Assembly: GCA_913775795.1 (NCBI GenBank)
Contig: CAJYLT010000060.1
Location: 1 to 64,000, forward strand
Direction of reading: 5' to 3'
DNA length: 64,000 bases
Source: an uncultured Sphingomonas sp.
GTDB taxonomy: Bacteria; Pseudomonadota; Alphaproteobacteria; Sphingomonadales; Sphingomonadaceae
Shown: positions 8,860 through 20,206 of the stretch, piece by piece
Layout of the letters: the number at the start of each line of letters is the position of its first letter
Numbering within the stretch: the first letter of the stretch is position 1
The notes under the pieces: generated by a model
What the model was told of the DNA's origin: nothing
Seen by the model: only the letters and a program-made list of their open reading frames with translations
Databases searched by the model: none
Position numbers and translations under genes: made by a program

Positions 8860-10061
8860 GCGGCTTCCTCTTCCTCGGCGGCATCAGCGGCCGGCTCTTC
8901 GGTGCGCGTCATCTTGAGCTTGCCGTTCTTGACCGCGAAGCCCAGCCGCCCCTCGACGAGCGCCACCGCATCGCGGCCGAACTGCTCGTAGCGCCAGCCG
9001 TTCAGCACAGCGAGGTCGCCGCGCTGTCCCGCCGCCAGCGCCTCGAGGTCGTCCGACCGCGCGAGCAGGCGCGCGGCGACATTAATCTCCTTGGCGCGGA
9101 TTTTGAGCAGCAGCTTGAGCAGGTCGGCGACCAGTGCGCCGTCCTTGCCCATGCCGGGCTTGCGATCGTCGCGCGCGGGCAGCTCGTCGCTGCGCATCGG
9201 CTTGGCGCTCTCCAGCGCGGCCATCAGCCGGCCGCCGATGTCGTTGCCGCCCCAGGTCGCCGACAGGCCGCGCACACGGGCGAGATCGCCCTGCTTCTTG
9301 GGCGGATTGGCGGCGAGGTCGGCGATCGTCTCGTCCTTGACGATGCGGCCGCGGGGCAGGTCCTTGCCCTGCGCCTCCAGCTCTCGCCAGCGGGCTAGCG
9401 CCTTGAGCCGCCCGAGCACCTCGGGCTTGCGGCTGTTGATGCGGACGCGCTGCCACGCCTCGTCCGGGTCGTTGAAGTAATTGGCGGGGTCGGCCAGCCG
9501 CTCCATCTCCTCGTCCAGCCACAGGCCGCGGCCGGTGCGGCGCAGCTTGTCGAGCATCCGCGGAAAGATCTTCGACAGGTGCGTCACGTCGGCGATGGCA
9601 TAATCGATCTGGCGCGCATCGAGCGGCCGGCGCGACCAGTCGGTGAAGCGCGCGCCCTTGTCGACGGTGATACCCAGATAGCTGTCGACAAGGTTCGAGT
9701 AGCCGATCTGCTCCCCCTGACCCAGCGCCATCGCCGCCACCTGCGTGTCGAACAGCGGGTGCGGGGTCTTGCCGGTGAGGTTGTAGATGATCTCGATATC
9801 CTGGCCGCCGGCATGGAAGACCTTCAGCACCTCCTCGTTCTCGGTGAGCAGGTCGAGCAGGGGTTTGAGGTCGATCCCCGGCTGCATCGGGTCGATCGCC
9901 GCAGCTTCGTTCTCGTCCGCGATCTGGATCAGGCAGAGCTCTGGCCAGTAGCTGTTCTCGCGCATGAACTCGGTATCCACCGCGACGAAGGGCGAATTGG
10001 CGAGCCGGGTGCAGAGGTTGGCGAGGGCGGCATTGTCCTCGATAAGTCCGTGTATGTGCAT
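8856..10061 (-). CDS. rnd: Ribonuclease D
   Basis: [29 protein letters not shown] exonuclease and HRDC domain; internal ATG at 10061 with GGGGAGGCG SD. Confidence 0.93.
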   Translation of the reverse strand: MHIHGLIEDNAALANLCTRLANSPFVAVDTEFMRENSYWPELCLIQIADENEAAAIDPMQPGIDLKPLLDLLTENEEVLKVFHAGGQDIEIIYNLTGKTPHPLFDTQVAAMALGQGEQIGYSNLVDSYLGITVDKGARFTDWSRRPLDARQIDYAIADVTHLSKIFPRMLDKLRRTGRGLWLDEEMERLADPANYFNDPDEAWQRVRINSRKPEVLGRLKALARWRELEAQGKDLPRGRIVKDETIADLAANPPKKQGDLARVRGLSATWGGNDIGGRLMAALESAKPMRSDELPARDDRKPGMGKDGALVADLLKLLLKIRAKEINVAARLLARSDDLEALAAGQRGDLAVLNGWRYEQFGRDAVALVEGRLGFAVKNGKLKMTRTEEPAADAAEEEEAA

Positions 10062-10133
10062 CGCCTCCCCATAGAACCAGTCGTGCGGGTTGACAAAGAG
10101 GGGAAGGGACCGGATGCGCCGGGCCGTGACCGG

Positions 10134-10214
10134 CGTCATCCCAGCGAAGGCTGGGATCTCCCTCCAAGTGCGCTTCGCCAGCGGACGGAGACCCCAGCGT
10201 TCGCTGGGGTGACG
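10134..10214. repeat. Palindromic intergenic element, two self-complementary arms
   Basis: CGTCATCCCAGCGAAGGCTGGGATCTCC (10134-10161) versus GGAGACCCCAGCGTTCGCTGGGGTGACG (10187-10214): reverse complements with 3 mismatches over 28 nt. Confidence 0.8.
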
Positions 10215-10241
10215 GGCTTATTGGATAGAGAGATGACGACC

Positions 10242-12044
10242 ATGCACGCCTATCGCACGCACCATTGCGGCGCCCTTCGCGACACCGATGTCGGCCAGGA
10301 AGTTCGCCTGTCGGGCTGGGTGCACAAGAAGCGCGATCACGGCGACCTCGTCTTCGTCGACCTGCGCGACCATTACGGTATCACCCAGATCGTGACCGAG
10401 GTGGACGGTCCAGTGTTCGCGGTCATCGAATCGCTGCGCAGCGAATCGGTCGTGACGATCACCGGCAAGGTGGTGGCGCGCGCGGCCGAAGCGGTGAACC
10501 CCAACCTGCCGACCGGCGCGGTCGAAATCCGCGCGACCGACGCGGTGGTCCAGTCGATGGCCCACGACCTGCCGATGCCGGTCGCGAGCGACAACGAATA
10601 TCCAGAGGATATCCGCCTTCGCTATCGCTTCGTCGACCTGCGCCGCGAGAAGGTGCATGCCAATATCATGCTGCGCGCCAGCGTCATCGCGTCCCTGCGC
10701 AAGCGGATGATCGATCAGGGCTTTACCGAATTCCAGACGCCGATCCTGACCGCGTCGAGCCCAGAGGGCGCGCGCGACTATCTGGTTCCCAGCCGCGTCC
10801 ATCCGGGCAAGTTCTATGCGCTGCCGCAGGCACCGCAGATGTTCAAGCAGCTGCTGATGGTCGCCGGCTTCGACCGCTATTTCCAGATCGCGCCCTGCTT
10901 CCGCGACGAGGATGCGCGCGCCGACCGCAGCCCGGGCGAGTTCTACCAGCTCGATTTCGAGATGAGCTTCGTCACGCAGGAGGATGTGTTCGCCGCGATC
11001 GAGCCGGTGCTGCACGGCGTGTTCGAGGAGTTCGCCGACTGGCAGGGCAAGGGCCGCATCGTGTCGGCGCTGCCGTTCAAGCGCATCCCGTACCGCGAAT
11101 CGATGCTGAAGTACGGCAACGACAAGCCCGACCTGCGCAATCCGATCGAGATCGTCGACGTGACCGAGCACTTCCACGGCTCGGGCTTCGGCATCTTCGC
11201 CAGCCTGGTCGAGGGCGGCAGCGTCATTCGTGCGATCCCGGCGCCGGGCGCGGGCGCGGGCAGCCGCAAGTTCTTCGACGACATGAACAACTGGGCGCGG
11301 GGCGAGGGCTATTCGGGCCTCGGCTACATCAACATCAAGGACGGCGTCCCCGGCGGTCCAATCGCCAAGAACCATGGCGAGGAAGCGACCGCGAAGCTGA
11401 TCGCCGCCCTCGGTCTCGGCGAAAACGACGGCGTGTTCTTTGCCGCCGGCAAGGAAGGACAGGCGGCAAAGCTTGCCGGCCTCGCCCGCACGCGCGTCGC
11501 CGAGCAGCTCAATCTGATCGACCAGAACCGGTTCGAGTTCTGCTGGATCGTCGACTTCCCGATGTTCGAATATGACGAGGACGCCAAGAAGGTCGACTTC
11601 AGCCACAATCCCTTCTCGATGCCGCAGGGCGAGATGGAGGCGCTGGAGACCAAGGACCCGCTCGATATCCTCGCCTATCAGTACGACATCGTCTGCAATG
11701 GCGTCGAACTGTCGTCGGGCGCGATCCGGAACCACAAGCCGGAGATCATGTACAAGGCGTTCGAGATCGCCGGCTATTCGCAGGCCGAGGTCGACGCCAA
11801 TTTCTCGGGCATGATAAACGCGTTCAAGTGCGGCGCGCCGCCGCACGGTGGCTCCGCGCCGGGGGTCGACCGCATCGTCATGCTGCTCGCCGACGAGCCG
11901 AACATCCGCGAGGTCATCACCTTCCCGATGACGCAGAAGGCCGAGGACCTGATGATGAACGCCCCCTCGGCCGTGACGGCCAAGCAGCTTCGCGAGCTGG
12001 GCATCCGCATCGTCGAGGCGCCGGGGACGAAGCCGGCGGCCTGA
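10242..12044 (+). CDS. aspS: Aspartate--tRNA ligase
   Basis: [51 protein letters not shown] and class II motifs through [27 protein letters not shown]. An ATG at 10233 is an alternative start. Confidence 0.96.
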   Translation: MHAYRTHHCGALRDTDVGQEVRLSGWVHKKRDHGDLVFVDLRDHYGITQIVTEVDGPVFAVIESLRSESVVTITGKVVARAAEAVNPNLPTGAVEIRATDAVVQSMAHDLPMPVASDNEYPEDIRLRYRFVDLRREKVHANIMLRASVIASLRKRMIDQGFTEFQTPILTASSPEGARDYLVPSRVHPGKFYALPQAPQMFKQLLMVAGFDRYFQIAPCFRDEDARADRSPGEFYQLDFEMSFVTQEDVFAAIEPVLHGVFEEFADWQGKGRIVSALPFKRIPYRESMLKYGNDKPDLRNPIEIVDVTEHFHGSGFGIFASLVEGGSVIRAIPAPGAGAGSRKFFDDMNNWARGEGYSGLGYINIKDGVPGGPIAKNHGEEATAKLIAALGLGENDGVFFAAGKEGQAAKLAGLARTRVAEQLNLIDQNRFEFCWIVDFPMFEYDEDAKKVDFSHNPFSMPQGEMEALETKDPLDILAYQYDIVCNGVELSSGAIRNHKPEIMYKAFEIAGYSQAEVDANFSGMINAFKCGAPPHGGSAPGVDRIVMLLADEPNIREVITFPMTQKAEDLMMNAPSAVTAKQLRELGIRIVEAPGTKPAA

Positions 12045-12045
12045 A

Positions 12046-12084
12046 CAAAAAAACGGCGTGCCCGCTGTCGCGCGGCACGCCGTT
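12046..12084 (-). terminator. Intrinsic terminator for the minus-strand carbonic anhydrase gene
   Basis: AACGGCGTGCC (12052-12062)/GGCACGCCGTT (12074-12084); read on the minus strand it is followed by TTTTTTTGTT. It also sits directly after the aspS stop. Confidence 0.8.
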
Positions 12085-12171
12085 CGAGGATTGCGCCCCG
12101 ATGTTGGGGGGAGGGGGCGCGAGGGAAATCGTGGGCCGCCGGCTGCAGCATGGATCCGGCGGTCTTTTCCG

Positions 12172-12831
12172 TCAGGCGTTTTCGGTTTCGACCTGCACCG
12201 GCTGCGGGAAGTGGAACTTGCCGTCCTCGCCCAGCACGTGCAGCTCGCCGTCCATGATCGCGAAATAAGCGCCGTGGACCTTGAGCTCGCCCGCCGCCTT
12301 GGCCTTCTGGACGAAGGGGAAGGTGTCGAGATTGGCGATCGACGTACGGACCGCCTCATACTCCATCTCGCGGCTCGCCTCCGGGCCGTCGCCGTGGCTC
12401 GCCTTCACCTTTTCGCGCGCGTCGTCGAGGATGCTGACCCAGTCGCGCACGAAGCCGCCCTCGCCGGGCTCGGCGTCCTTGAAGACGTTCGACAGCGCCG
12501 CGGCGCAGCCGCCGCAAGCGCCGTGGCCCATCACGACGATTTCCTCGACCTTGAGCTTCGTCACCGCGAACTCGAGCGCAGCGGAAACGCCGTGGCGCCC
12601 GCCGCCCGTCTCGCACGGCGGCACCAGCGCCGCGACGTTGCGCACGACGAAGATCTCGCCCGGCATCGTGTCGAAGATCTGCGCGGGCTCGACGCGGCTG
12701 TCGGAGCAGGCGATGATCATCACCTTGGGCTCCTGCTTCTCGCGCAGTTCCTCCCAACGCTCGCGCTGGCGGCGCAGGTCGGAGGTGCGGAAGCGGTGAT
12801 AACCGTCGATCAGGTCGTTGAAGTAGGTCAT
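12172..12831 (-). CDS. Beta-carbonic anhydrase
   Basis: MIIACSDSRVEPAQIF...VMGHGACGGCAAAL, beta-CA zinc site. Confidence 0.92.
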   Translation of the reverse strand: MTYFNDLIDGYHRFRTSDLRRQRERWEELREKQEPKVMIIACSDSRVEPAQIFDTMPGEIFVVRNVAALVPPCETGGGRHGVSAALEFAVTKLKVEEIVVMGHGACGGCAAALSNVFKDAEPGEGGFVRDWVSILDDAREKVKASHGDGPEASREMEYEAVRTSIANLDTFPFVQKAKAAGELKVHGAYFAIMDGELHVLGEDGKFHFPQPVQVETENA

Positions 12832-12962
12832 TTGGCCTCCCGACAGGGGTGAATAAGGTGGACGCTAGCTAGGGACCGGCGTTTTGCCGGGCAACGAACG
12901 CTTTGTGTCAAATCGTGTCCGGCCCGATTGTTTCCGGCAGCGTCCGGCTCTATTTGGGCGCG

Positions 12963-13889
12963 ATGACCGACAGCCCCGTGCTCGCCCCCCGCGCGCCCCG
13001 CACGCGCAAGCCCGACTGGATTCGCGTCAAGGCCCCGACCTCGGCCGGGTTCGCCGCGACGCGCGAACTGATGCGCTCGAAAAGCCTGACGACCGTCTGT
13101 GAAGAGGCGGCGTGCCCGAACATCGGCGAATGCTGGTCGAAGAAGCACGCGACCGTCATGATCCTGGGCGACACCTGCACCCGCGCCTGCGCCTTCTGCA
13201 ACGTCAAGACCGGCATGCCGCGCGCGGTCGACCGGATGGAGCCGCAGAACGTCGCCGATGCCGCGGCGCAGATGGGGCTCAACCACATCGTCATCACCTC
13301 GGTCGATCGCGACGACCTGCCCGACGGCGGCGCCAGCCAGTTCGTCAAGGTGATCGAGGCGATCCGCGCGTCGAACCCGACGACGACGATCGAGATCCTG
13401 ACCCCCGACTTCCGCAACAAGGCAGAGGCCGCGGTCGAGGCGATCGTCGCGGCGCGGCCCGACGTCTACAACCACAATCTCGAGACCGTGCCGCGGCTCT
13501 ATCCGACGATCCGGCCGGGCGCGCGCTATTACGCCTCGCTGCGCCTGCTCGAAAGCGTGAAGAAGCACGATCCGTCGATCTTCACCAAGTCGGGGATCAT
13601 GCTCGGCCTCGGCGAACAGCGGCTGGAGGTGCATCAGGTGATGGACGACATGCGCTCCGCCGACGTCGATTTCCTGACGATGGGCCAGTATCTCCAGCCG
13701 ACGCCGCGCCACGCGAAGGTCGAGGATTTCGTGACGCCACAGGCGTTCGATGCCTATGCCGCGATCGCGCGGGCCAAGGGCTTCGTGCTCGTCGCGTCCT
13801 CGCCGCTCACGCGGTCGAGCTATCACGCGGGCGACGATTTCGAGCGGCTGCGCACCAACCGCGAGGCGAAGCTCGCCCGCGCCCGCTGA
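12963..13889 (+). CDS. lipA: Lipoyl synthase
   Basis: [13 protein letters not shown] ... [10 protein letters not shown] radical-SAM signatures of LipA. Confidence 0.96.
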   Translation: MTDSPVLAPRAPRTRKPDWIRVKAPTSAGFAATRELMRSKSLTTVCEEAACPNIGECWSKKHATVMILGDTCTRACAFCNVKTGMPRAVDRMEPQNVADAAAQMGLNHIVITSVDRDDLPDGGASQFVKVIEAIRASNPTTTIEILTPDFRNKAEAAVEAIVAARPDVYNHNLETVPRLYPTIRPGARYYASLRLLESVKKHDPSIFTKSGIMLGLGEQRLEVHQVMDDMRSADVDFLTMGQYLQPTPRHAKVEDFVTPQAFDAYAAIARAKGFVLVASSPLTRSSYHAGDDFERLRTNREAKLARAR

Positions 13890-14371
13890 TGCCCAAGCAC
13901 AGCGAGACGCGGGCGCTGCCCTACAGCCCCGAGCAGATGTACGACATGGTCGCGGACGTAGGCCGCTATGCTGAGTTCCTGCCCTGGGTCAGCGCGATCC
14001 GCGTGCGGTCGGACAGCGAGACCGAGATGGTCGCCGACATGATCGTCGGCTTCAAAGGGCTGCGCGAAAGCTTCACCTCACGCGTGCAGAAGGTGCGTCC
14101 GGAGAAGATCCGCGTCGAATATGTCGACGGACCGCTCAAGTACCTGCACAACGACTGGGGCTTCCGCCCCGACGGCAAGGGCGGCTGCCTGGTCGACTTC
14201 GCGGTCGATTTCCAGTTCAAGAGCCGGATGTTCGAGATGCTGGCGGGCCAGGTGTTCGACCGGGCGCTGCGCAAAATGATCGGCGCGTTCGAGGAGCGCG
14301 CGGCGACGCTCTATGCCTCGGGTGCGGGCGAGTCCGGCAGCAGCAGGTCGAGCGCGCACGACGCCGCCTGA
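13889..14371 (+). CDS. COQ10/RatA-like START-domain (coenzyme Q-binding) protein
   Basis: [42 protein letters not shown] overlaps the lipA TGA. Confidence 0.88.
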   Translation: MPKHSETRALPYSPEQMYDMVADVGRYAEFLPWVSAIRVRSDSETEMVADMIVGFKGLRESFTSRVQKVRPEKIRVEYVDGPLKYLHNDWGFRPDGKGGCLVDFAVDFQFKSRMFEMLAGQVFDRALRKMIGAFEERAATLYASGAGESGSSRSSAHDAA

Positions 14372-14832
14372 AGCCGGATACCGGCGCGGCCATTATCCTC
14401 GAACACGCGCGAATCGGCGTGCACGTCCTGCGGATCGGCGCCGCGGATCGCGCGGGCGAAGACGACGGTGCCCACGGGCTTCTTCTCGCTGCCGCCGCCA
14501 GGCCCCGCGATGCCGGTGATCGCCACCGCCACGTCGGCGCCCGACTTCTCCAGCGCCCCCTGCGCCATCCGCCACGCCACCGCGATCGACACCGCGCCAA
14601 AGGTTTCGAGCACGTCGAGGCTGACGCCCAGCGTCTTCATCTTGGCCTCGTTCGAATAGGTGACGAAGCCGGCGTCGAGCACGTCGGACGAGCCCGGAAT
14701 CTCGGTCAGCGCCGCGGCGACGAGGCCGCCGGTGCAGCTTTCGGCCAGCGCGACGCTGCGCCCGCGGGCGCGGTTTTCTTCGACCACGCGGCGGGCGAGG
14801 GTGACGAGTTCGGGGGGAAGCAGGGTGTCCAT
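14311..14832 (-). CDS. CinA C-terminal (nicotinamide-nucleotide amidohydrolase) domain protein
   Basis: RSVALAESCTGGLVAAALTEIPGSSDVLDAGFVTYSNEAK...AITGIAGPGGGSEKKPVGTV. Confidence 0.9.
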   Translation of the reverse strand: MDTLLPPELVTLARRVVEENRARGRSVALAESCTGGLVAAALTEIPGSSDVLDAGFVTYSNEAKMKTLGVSLDVLETFGAVSIAVAWRMAQGALEKSGADVAVAITGIAGPGGGSEKKPVGTVVFARAIRGADPQDVHADSRVFEDNGRAGIRLQAASCALDLLLPDSPAPEA

Positions 14833-14837
14833 GGCGC

Positions 14838-15380
14838 TCAACGCGCTCCGTTGGTGCAGATCGGCAGGGGCGAGCGGCGGCCCGCCTTGCGATCGCGGTC
14901 GTTGGCGAGTTGCAGGAACGCGACGGCGATCCCGGCGATGTTCTGCGGCGGCAACGGTGCGACGAGCGACAGGATGCGGTCGATCTGCGGGCAGTCGGCG
15001 GCCTTGATCTCCTGCGCCACCAGCGGCGCGACGAGCGACGACACGGCGGGCGCGGCGAACGCGCTGTCGAGCAGCGGCGCGATGTCGGGGCCGGCCACCT
15101 TCGCGATCCCGGCGCGGGCGGTCGGCCAGGCGTCGGCGCTGGCATCGATGTAACGGCGGCCGAGATCGGGGTTGCGGCGCAGATACGCGCTGGCGCCCAG
15201 CACCGGCGCGCACGTCCGCGTCGCCTGGGCGAGCAGGTCGGGCGCGAGATACAGCAGCACCGCCTCGCCCTCGCGCGGGGTGAGGCACGCGCTGGTCTGC
15301 GCGATCGCCGACGCAGGCGCCGCCAGCGCGGCGAGCGTCAATGCGCCGCGCACCAGCGGCGAGAGCTTGTTCGTCATCAT
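14838..15380 (-). CDS. Hypothetical secreted protein
   Basis: Signal peptide MMTNKLSPLVRGALTLAALAAPASAIAQ; 4-nt ATGA-type overlap with upstream ispDF. Confidence 0.65.
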   Translation of the reverse strand: MMTNKLSPLVRGALTLAALAAPASAIAQTSACLTPREGEAVLLYLAPDLLAQATRTCAPVLGASAYLRRNPDLGRRYIDASADAWPTARAGIAKVAGPDIAPLLDSAFAAPAVSSLVAPLVAQEIKAADCPQIDRILSLVAPLPPQNIAGIAVAFLQLANDRDRKAGRRSPLPICTNGAR

Positions 15381-16543
15381 GCCTGTCCCGGAATACGGAT
15401 TGTCGCGCACGCCTGTGCAGCGATCCCCTCGCCGCGGCCGGTGAAGCCCAGCCGCTCGGTCGTCGTTGCTTTGACGCTAACGTGGCCGACCGGAAGCTGC
15501 AAGATTTCGGCGATCCGCGCGCGCATCGCCTCTCTGTGCGGGCCGATTTTCGGGGCTTCGCACATCAGGGTAAGGTCGACGAAATCGACGATCCCGCCCG
15601 CCGCGCGGACCAGCCCGGCGGCGTGGGCGAGGAACTGGTCCGAGCGGGCGCCCTTCCACTGCGGGTCGCTGGGCGGGAAGTGCAGGCCGATGTCGCCCGC
15701 GCCGATCGTGCCGAGCAGCGCGTCGGTGATCGCATGGAGCGCCACGTCGGCGTCGCTGTGCCCCGACAGCCCCTTGTCGTGCGGGATGAGCACGCCGCCG
15801 AGCCACAGTTCCTCGCCCGCCTCCAACCGGTGCACGTCGAAGCCGGTGGCACTGCGGCTGACCAGCGCGCCGGCCAGCCGCGCCTCGGCAGACGCGAAAT
15901 CGGCGGGGTAGGTGATCTTGTCGAGCATCGGGCTTCCTTCGACGAGCGCCACGGTGTGGCCGGCGGCACGCAGCATCTGGGCGTCGTCGGTCGCCTCGGC
16001 ATCGGCGGGCCAGGCGTCGTGCGCGGCGATCAGGTCGGCGAGGCGGAATGCCTGCGGTGTCTGGATGCGGACGAGGCCGTCGCGCGGCACCGTGTCGCCC
16101 AGCACCTCGATCCCGCGCGCCAGCGTGTCGGCCACGGCGATGGCGGGGGTGGCGCCCGCATCGCCGTCCAGCGCCGCGACCAGCGCGTCGACGACCGCCA
16201 CGGGGACGAAGGGGCGGGCGGCGTCATGGACGAGCACGCGCTCGACCCCTTCGGCCGCGAGCTGGACAAGCCCCGCGCGTACCGACTCGCGCCGCGTGGC
16301 GCCGCCGATGACGAAGGGCACTTCGCCCAGCGCCGCGGCCAGCTCGGCTTCCTGCCCGGCCGTGATCGCGACGAGGACATGGTCGATCGCCGGGTGCGCC
16401 GACAGCACCGCGTGGCTCCATGCCAGCATCGGCCGTCCGCCCAGCGTGCGGAACTGCTTGGGGCCGCCGGCGCGGGTGCCCTGGCCGGCGGCGACGATGA
16501 GGGCGGCGGTCAGCGTTTTGCTGGGGCCTTGGGAGCGATCCAT
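15377..16543 (-). CDS. ispDF: Bifunctional 2-C-methyl-D-erythritol 4-phosphate cytidylyltransferase / MECDP synthase
   Basis: IspD N-terminus (ALIVAAGQGTRAGGPKQFRTLGGRPML) fused to IspF (ATGFDVHRLEAGEELWLGGVLIPHDKGLSGHSDADVALHAI). Confidence 0.95.
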   Translation of the reverse strand: MDRSQGPSKTLTAALIVAAGQGTRAGGPKQFRTLGGRPMLAWSHAVLSAHPAIDHVLVAITAGQEAELAAALGEVPFVIGGATRRESVRAGLVQLAAEGVERVLVHDAARPFVPVAVVDALVAALDGDAGATPAIAVADTLARGIEVLGDTVPRDGLVRIQTPQAFRLADLIAAHDAWPADAEATDDAQMLRAAGHTVALVEGSPMLDKITYPADFASAEARLAGALVSRSATGFDVHRLEAGEELWLGGVLIPHDKGLSGHSDADVALHAITDALLGTIGAGDIGLHFPPSDPQWKGARSDQFLAHAAGLVRAAGGIVDFVDLTLMCEAPKIGPHREAMRARIAEILQLPVGHVSVKATTTERLGFTGRGEGIAAQACATIRIPGQA

Positions 16544-16635
16544 CGCCGCGCGCCTAGCCCAATCGCGGCAGGCCCGCCAGCCTTGCCAGTCGCGGGCCGT
16601 TGGGGTAGGGGCTGCCTGTTTTTCAGGCAGTTTTG

Positions 16636-17634
16636 ATGACCCAGCTTTCGCCCATCCAGATCGGTCCGGTGCGGATCGACAGCCCCGTCATTCTGGCGCC
16701 GATGACCGGCGTCACAGACCTGCCGTTCCGCAAGCTGGTGCGCCGCTTCGGCTCGGGCCTCAACGTGACCGAGATGATCGCCAGCCAGGCGATGATCCGC
16801 GAGACGCGCCAGTCGCTGCAGAAGGCAGCGTGGGACCCGGTCGAGGAGCCGGTGTCGATGCAGCTCGCCGGCTGTAGCCCTAAGGAAATGGCCGAGGCGG
16901 CGAAGCTCAACGAGGATCGCGGCGCGGCGATCATCGACATCAACATGGGTTGCCCGGTGAAGAAGGTGGTGAACGGCGACGCGGGATCGGCGCTGATGCG
17001 CGACCTGCCGCTCGCTGCCAGCCTGATTGACGCGGTGGTCAGGGCGGTGAAGGTGCCCGTCACGGTCAAGATGCGGATGGGCTGGGACCACAGCAGCCTG
17101 AACGCCCCCGAACTCGCGCGCATCGCGCAGGATCTGGGTGCTCAGCTTATCACTGTCCACGGGCGGACCCGCAACCAGATGTACAAGGGCAATGCCGACT
17201 GGGCGTTTGTCCGCCGCGTCAAGGATGCGGTGAGCCTGCCCGTCATCGTCAACGGCGACATTTGCTCGATAGAGGACGCCGAGACCGCGCTCGCGCAGTC
17301 GGGCGCGGACGGCGTGATGATTGGGCGCGGCGCCTATGGGAAGCCGTGGCTGCTCGGCCAGGTGATGCAGCATTTCGCCACCGGGCGGCAGGTCGCCGAC
17401 CCGTCGATCGAGGCGCAGTACGAGCTGATCGCCGAGCATTACGACATGATGCTCTCCCACTACGGGACCGAGACGGGCGTCAACATGGCGCGCAAGCATA
17501 TCGGCTGGTACACGCGCGGCCTGACCGGATCGGCGGAGTTCCGCAACCGCGTGAACCAGCAGCCCGATCCGAATGTCGTGAAAGCGATGCTCGCCGAATT
17601 CTATGCGCCGTGGCGTTCGCGCGCGGCAGCTTGA
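16636..17634 (+). CDS. dusB: tRNA dihydrouridine synthase DusB
   Basis: [24 protein letters not shown]...[20 protein letters not shown]; sits directly upstream of ntrB, a common alphaproteobacterial arrangement. Confidence 0.94.
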   Translation: MTQLSPIQIGPVRIDSPVILAPMTGVTDLPFRKLVRRFGSGLNVTEMIASQAMIRETRQSLQKAAWDPVEEPVSMQLAGCSPKEMAEAAKLNEDRGAAIIDINMGCPVKKVVNGDAGSALMRDLPLAASLIDAVVRAVKVPVTVKMRMGWDHSSLNAPELARIAQDLGAQLITVHGRTRNQMYKGNADWAFVRRVKDAVSLPVIVNGDICSIEDAETALAQSGADGVMIGRGAYGKPWLLGQVMQHFATGRQVADPSIEAQYELIAEHYDMMLSHYGTETGVNMARKHIGWYTRGLTGSAEFRNRVNQQPDPNVVKAMLAEFYAPWRSRAAA

Positions 17635-18701
17635 TCGAGGGCGGGCTGACAGCGGGCAGCGGTCCGAGCGCGGCGGAGCTGTTCGCGGCGCTGCCCGTGG
17701 CGGTGCTGGTGCTCGATGCGGGTGACGGCATCGTCTTTGCCAACGGCGCGTGCGAGCTGCTGTTGAACCAGTCGGAGCGTTCGATGCGCGGGCTGGGGCT
17801 GACGCAGGTACTTGCGTTGCCCGACGATTACGTCCGCAACCGTGACCGGGGTGGGCTGGCGCTCGTCGATACGGAGGTCGTGACGCGGCGCGGCCATCGC
17901 CTTCGCGTCGACATGGCCGAGGCGGTGCTGCCCGAGCGGGGGTGGCGGATCATCACGCTCCACGATGCGGTCGCCGGGCGGCGGCACGGCATGGCCGAGC
18001 GCGGCGGCGCGCGCGCGGCGATGGGGGCGGCGGCGATGCTGGCGCACGAGATCAAGAACCCGCTGTCGGGCATCCGCGGCGCCGCGCAGCTTCTCGGCGA
18101 TGCCGGCGGCGAGCGCGAGCTGACCGAACTCATCACCACCGAAGTCGACCGCATCGCCGCGCTGATCGACCGGATGCAGGACTTTACGGACACCCGCGCG
18201 CCGGTGCTGGAAGCGGCGAACATCTATCCGCTGCTCGCGCACGCCAAGCGGGTCGCGCAGGCGGGGTTTGCGCGTGGGGTGATGATCGAGGAGCGCTTCG
18301 ATCCCTCGCTGCCGCACGTTTTGATCGACGGCGGTCGCTTCGTGCAGGTCATAGTCAACCTGATGAAGAACGCGGCGGAGGCGCTGGCCGGGCATCCCGA
18401 TCCGCGCATCCAGATCGCCACCGCCTATCGCCACGGCATGTCGGCAAGCGCCGCACCCGGCCGCCCGCGCCAGAAGCTGCCGATCGAGATCTGCGTCCTC
18501 GATAACGGCCACGGTGCGCCCGCAGATATTGCCGATCACCTGTTCGAGCCGTTCGTGTCGGGCAAGCCCGAGGGGCAGGGCTTGGGCCTGCCGCTGGTCG
18601 ACAAGCTGGTGCGCGACATGGGCGGGATCGTCGCCTATGCGCGGGAGGGAGAGCCTGAATGGACGGTGCTGCGTATCCTGTTGCCGCGGGCGGACGCGTG
18701 A
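17631..18701 (+). CDS. ntrB: Nitrogen regulation sensor histidine kinase NtrB
   Basis: PAS domain then [20 protein letters not shown]-box; proposed TTG start overlaps the dusB TGA. Confidence 0.85.
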   Translation: MIEGGLTAGSGPSAAELFAALPVAVLVLDAGDGIVFANGACELLLNQSERSMRGLGLTQVLALPDDYVRNRDRGGLALVDTEVVTRRGHRLRVDMAEAVLPERGWRIITLHDAVAGRRHGMAERGGARAAMGAAAMLAHEIKNPLSGIRGAAQLLGDAGGERELTELITTEVDRIAALIDRMQDFTDTRAPVLEAANIYPLLAHAKRVAQAGFARGVMIEERFDPSLPHVLIDGGRFVQVIVNLMKNAAEALAGHPDPRIQIATAYRHGMSASAAPGRPRQKLPIEICVLDNGHGAPADIADHLFEPFVSGKPEGQGLGLPLVDKLVRDMGGIVAYAREGEPEWTVLRILLPRADA

Positions 18702-20146
18702 TCGAGGGGCGGATCGGCAGCATCCTGGTCTGTGACGACGACGCGGCGATCCGCACCGTGATCGCACAGGCGCTGCGCCGGGCGGGGCACCGGGTCGATA
18801 CCGTCGCGTCCGTCGCGCAGTTGCGGGCGGAGATCGCTCGCGGACTGCCCGACGTGCTCGTCACCGACGTGATCCTGCCCGACGGCAACGGCCTCGACGT
18901 CGTGACCGCGCTGACCGCCGATTATCCGGGTCTGCCCGTCATCGTCCTGTCGGCGCAGAACACGCTGACGACGGCGGTGCGCGCGACCGAGGCGGGAGCG
19001 TTCGACTATCTGCCCAAGCCCTTCGACCTCGCCGCGCTCGCCGACGCGGTGCAGGGCGCGCTGGCCCGCAGCGCGGCGCGGCCCGTCGATTTGGGCCCGG
19101 CGGAAGAGGGCGGCGGCCTGTTGATCGGTCGGTCGCCGGCGATGCAGGAGGTGTATCGTGTCATCGCGCGCGTCGTCGCCAACGACCTGACCGTTCTCAT
19201 CTCGGGCGAATCCGGCACCGGCAAGGAACTCGTCGCGCGCGCGATCCACGAGCTTGGCCCGCGCCGCGCCGCGCCGTTCGTCGCGATCAACATGGCCGCG
19301 ATCCCGCGCGAGCTGATCGAGGCCGAATTGTTCGGGCACGAGCGCGGCGCGTTTACCGGCGCCGCCGCGCGGATGGCGGGGCGGTTCGAGCAGGCGGCGG
19401 GCGGCACCCTCTTCCTCGACGAGATCGGCGACATGCCGATGGAGGCGCAGACCCGGCTGCTCCGCGTGCTTCAGTCGGGCGAGTTCACCACCGTGGGCGG
19501 CGCGCGCACGATCCGCGCCGACGTGCGGATCGTCGCGGCCACCAACAAGGACCTGACCGCCTCGGTGCAACAGGGCGCGTTCCGCGAGGACCTGTTCTAC
19601 CGCCTAAACGTCGTGCCGATCAGCCTGCCACCCTTGCGCGAGCGGCGGCAGGACGTGGGATTGCTGGCGCGTCACTTCCTCGATCGCGCGGCCGAGAGCG
19701 GGCTGCCGCGCAAGGGCATCGACAAGGGCGCGCTCGCGCTGCTCGAGGGTCACGACTGGCCGGGCAATGTTCGCGAGCTGGAAAACCTGATGCGCCGCGC
19801 CGCCGCGCTCGGCCGCGACGCGACGATCGATGCGGAGGAAATACGCGCGAACCTCGGCAAGGGCGGCCCGCCCGTCTTGGCGGGCGAGATCGATCCCGAC
19901 CTGTCCGCCGCCGTCGCCGCCCGGCTCGACTGGATGGCGCGCGAGATGCCGCAGGCGTTCGAGGATGGCAGCCTCTACGAACGCATCATCGCCGAGGTCG
20001 AGCGGCCGCTGATCGAGGCGGTGCTCGCCCGCTGCGGCCAGAATCAGCTTCGCGCCGCGCGCATCCTCGGCATCAACCGCAACACGCTGCGCAAGCGGCT
20101 CGACACGCTCGGCATCGATCCCACTCGGCGAACCGTGAGCGGGTAG
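18698..20146 (+). CDS. ntrC: Nitrogen regulation sigma-54 response regulator NtrC
   Basis: Receiver + AAA+ (GESGTGKELVARAIH; GAFTGA) + Fis HTH; GTG start overlaps the ntrB stop. Confidence 0.93.
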   Translation: MIEGRIGSILVCDDDAAIRTVIAQALRRAGHRVDTVASVAQLRAEIARGLPDVLVTDVILPDGNGLDVVTALTADYPGLPVIVLSAQNTLTTAVRATEAGAFDYLPKPFDLAALADAVQGALARSAARPVDLGPAEEGGGLLIGRSPAMQEVYRVIARVVANDLTVLISGESGTGKELVARAIHELGPRRAAPFVAINMAAIPRELIEAELFGHERGAFTGAAARMAGRFEQAAGGTLFLDEIGDMPMEAQTRLLRVLQSGEFTTVGGARTIRADVRIVAATNKDLTASVQQGAFREDLFYRLNVVPISLPPLRERRQDVGLLARHFLDRAAESGLPRKGIDKGALALLEGHDWPGNVRELENLMRRAAALGRDATIDAEEIRANLGKGGPPVLAGEIDPDLSAAVAARLDWMAREMPQAFEDGSLYERIIAEVERPLIEAVLARCGQNQLRAARILGINRNTLRKRLDTLGIDPTRRTVSG

Positions 20147-20206
20147 CGACCAAATGATCCAAAGAATGTGTTTTCCAAGCAACGGCGACGTTGTACGCTT
20201 GCAACG

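Noticed and set aside
10218-12359. 713-aa minus-strand ORF opposite aspS
   Set aside because: Antisense shadow of a strongly conserved aspS; translation is Arg/Ala/Asp-rich with no recognisable fold.
13889-14371. RatA toxin of a toxin-antitoxin system
   Set aside because: The name is a common database label for COQ10/START-domain proteins; there is no RatB-like partner, and the gene is coupled to lipA.
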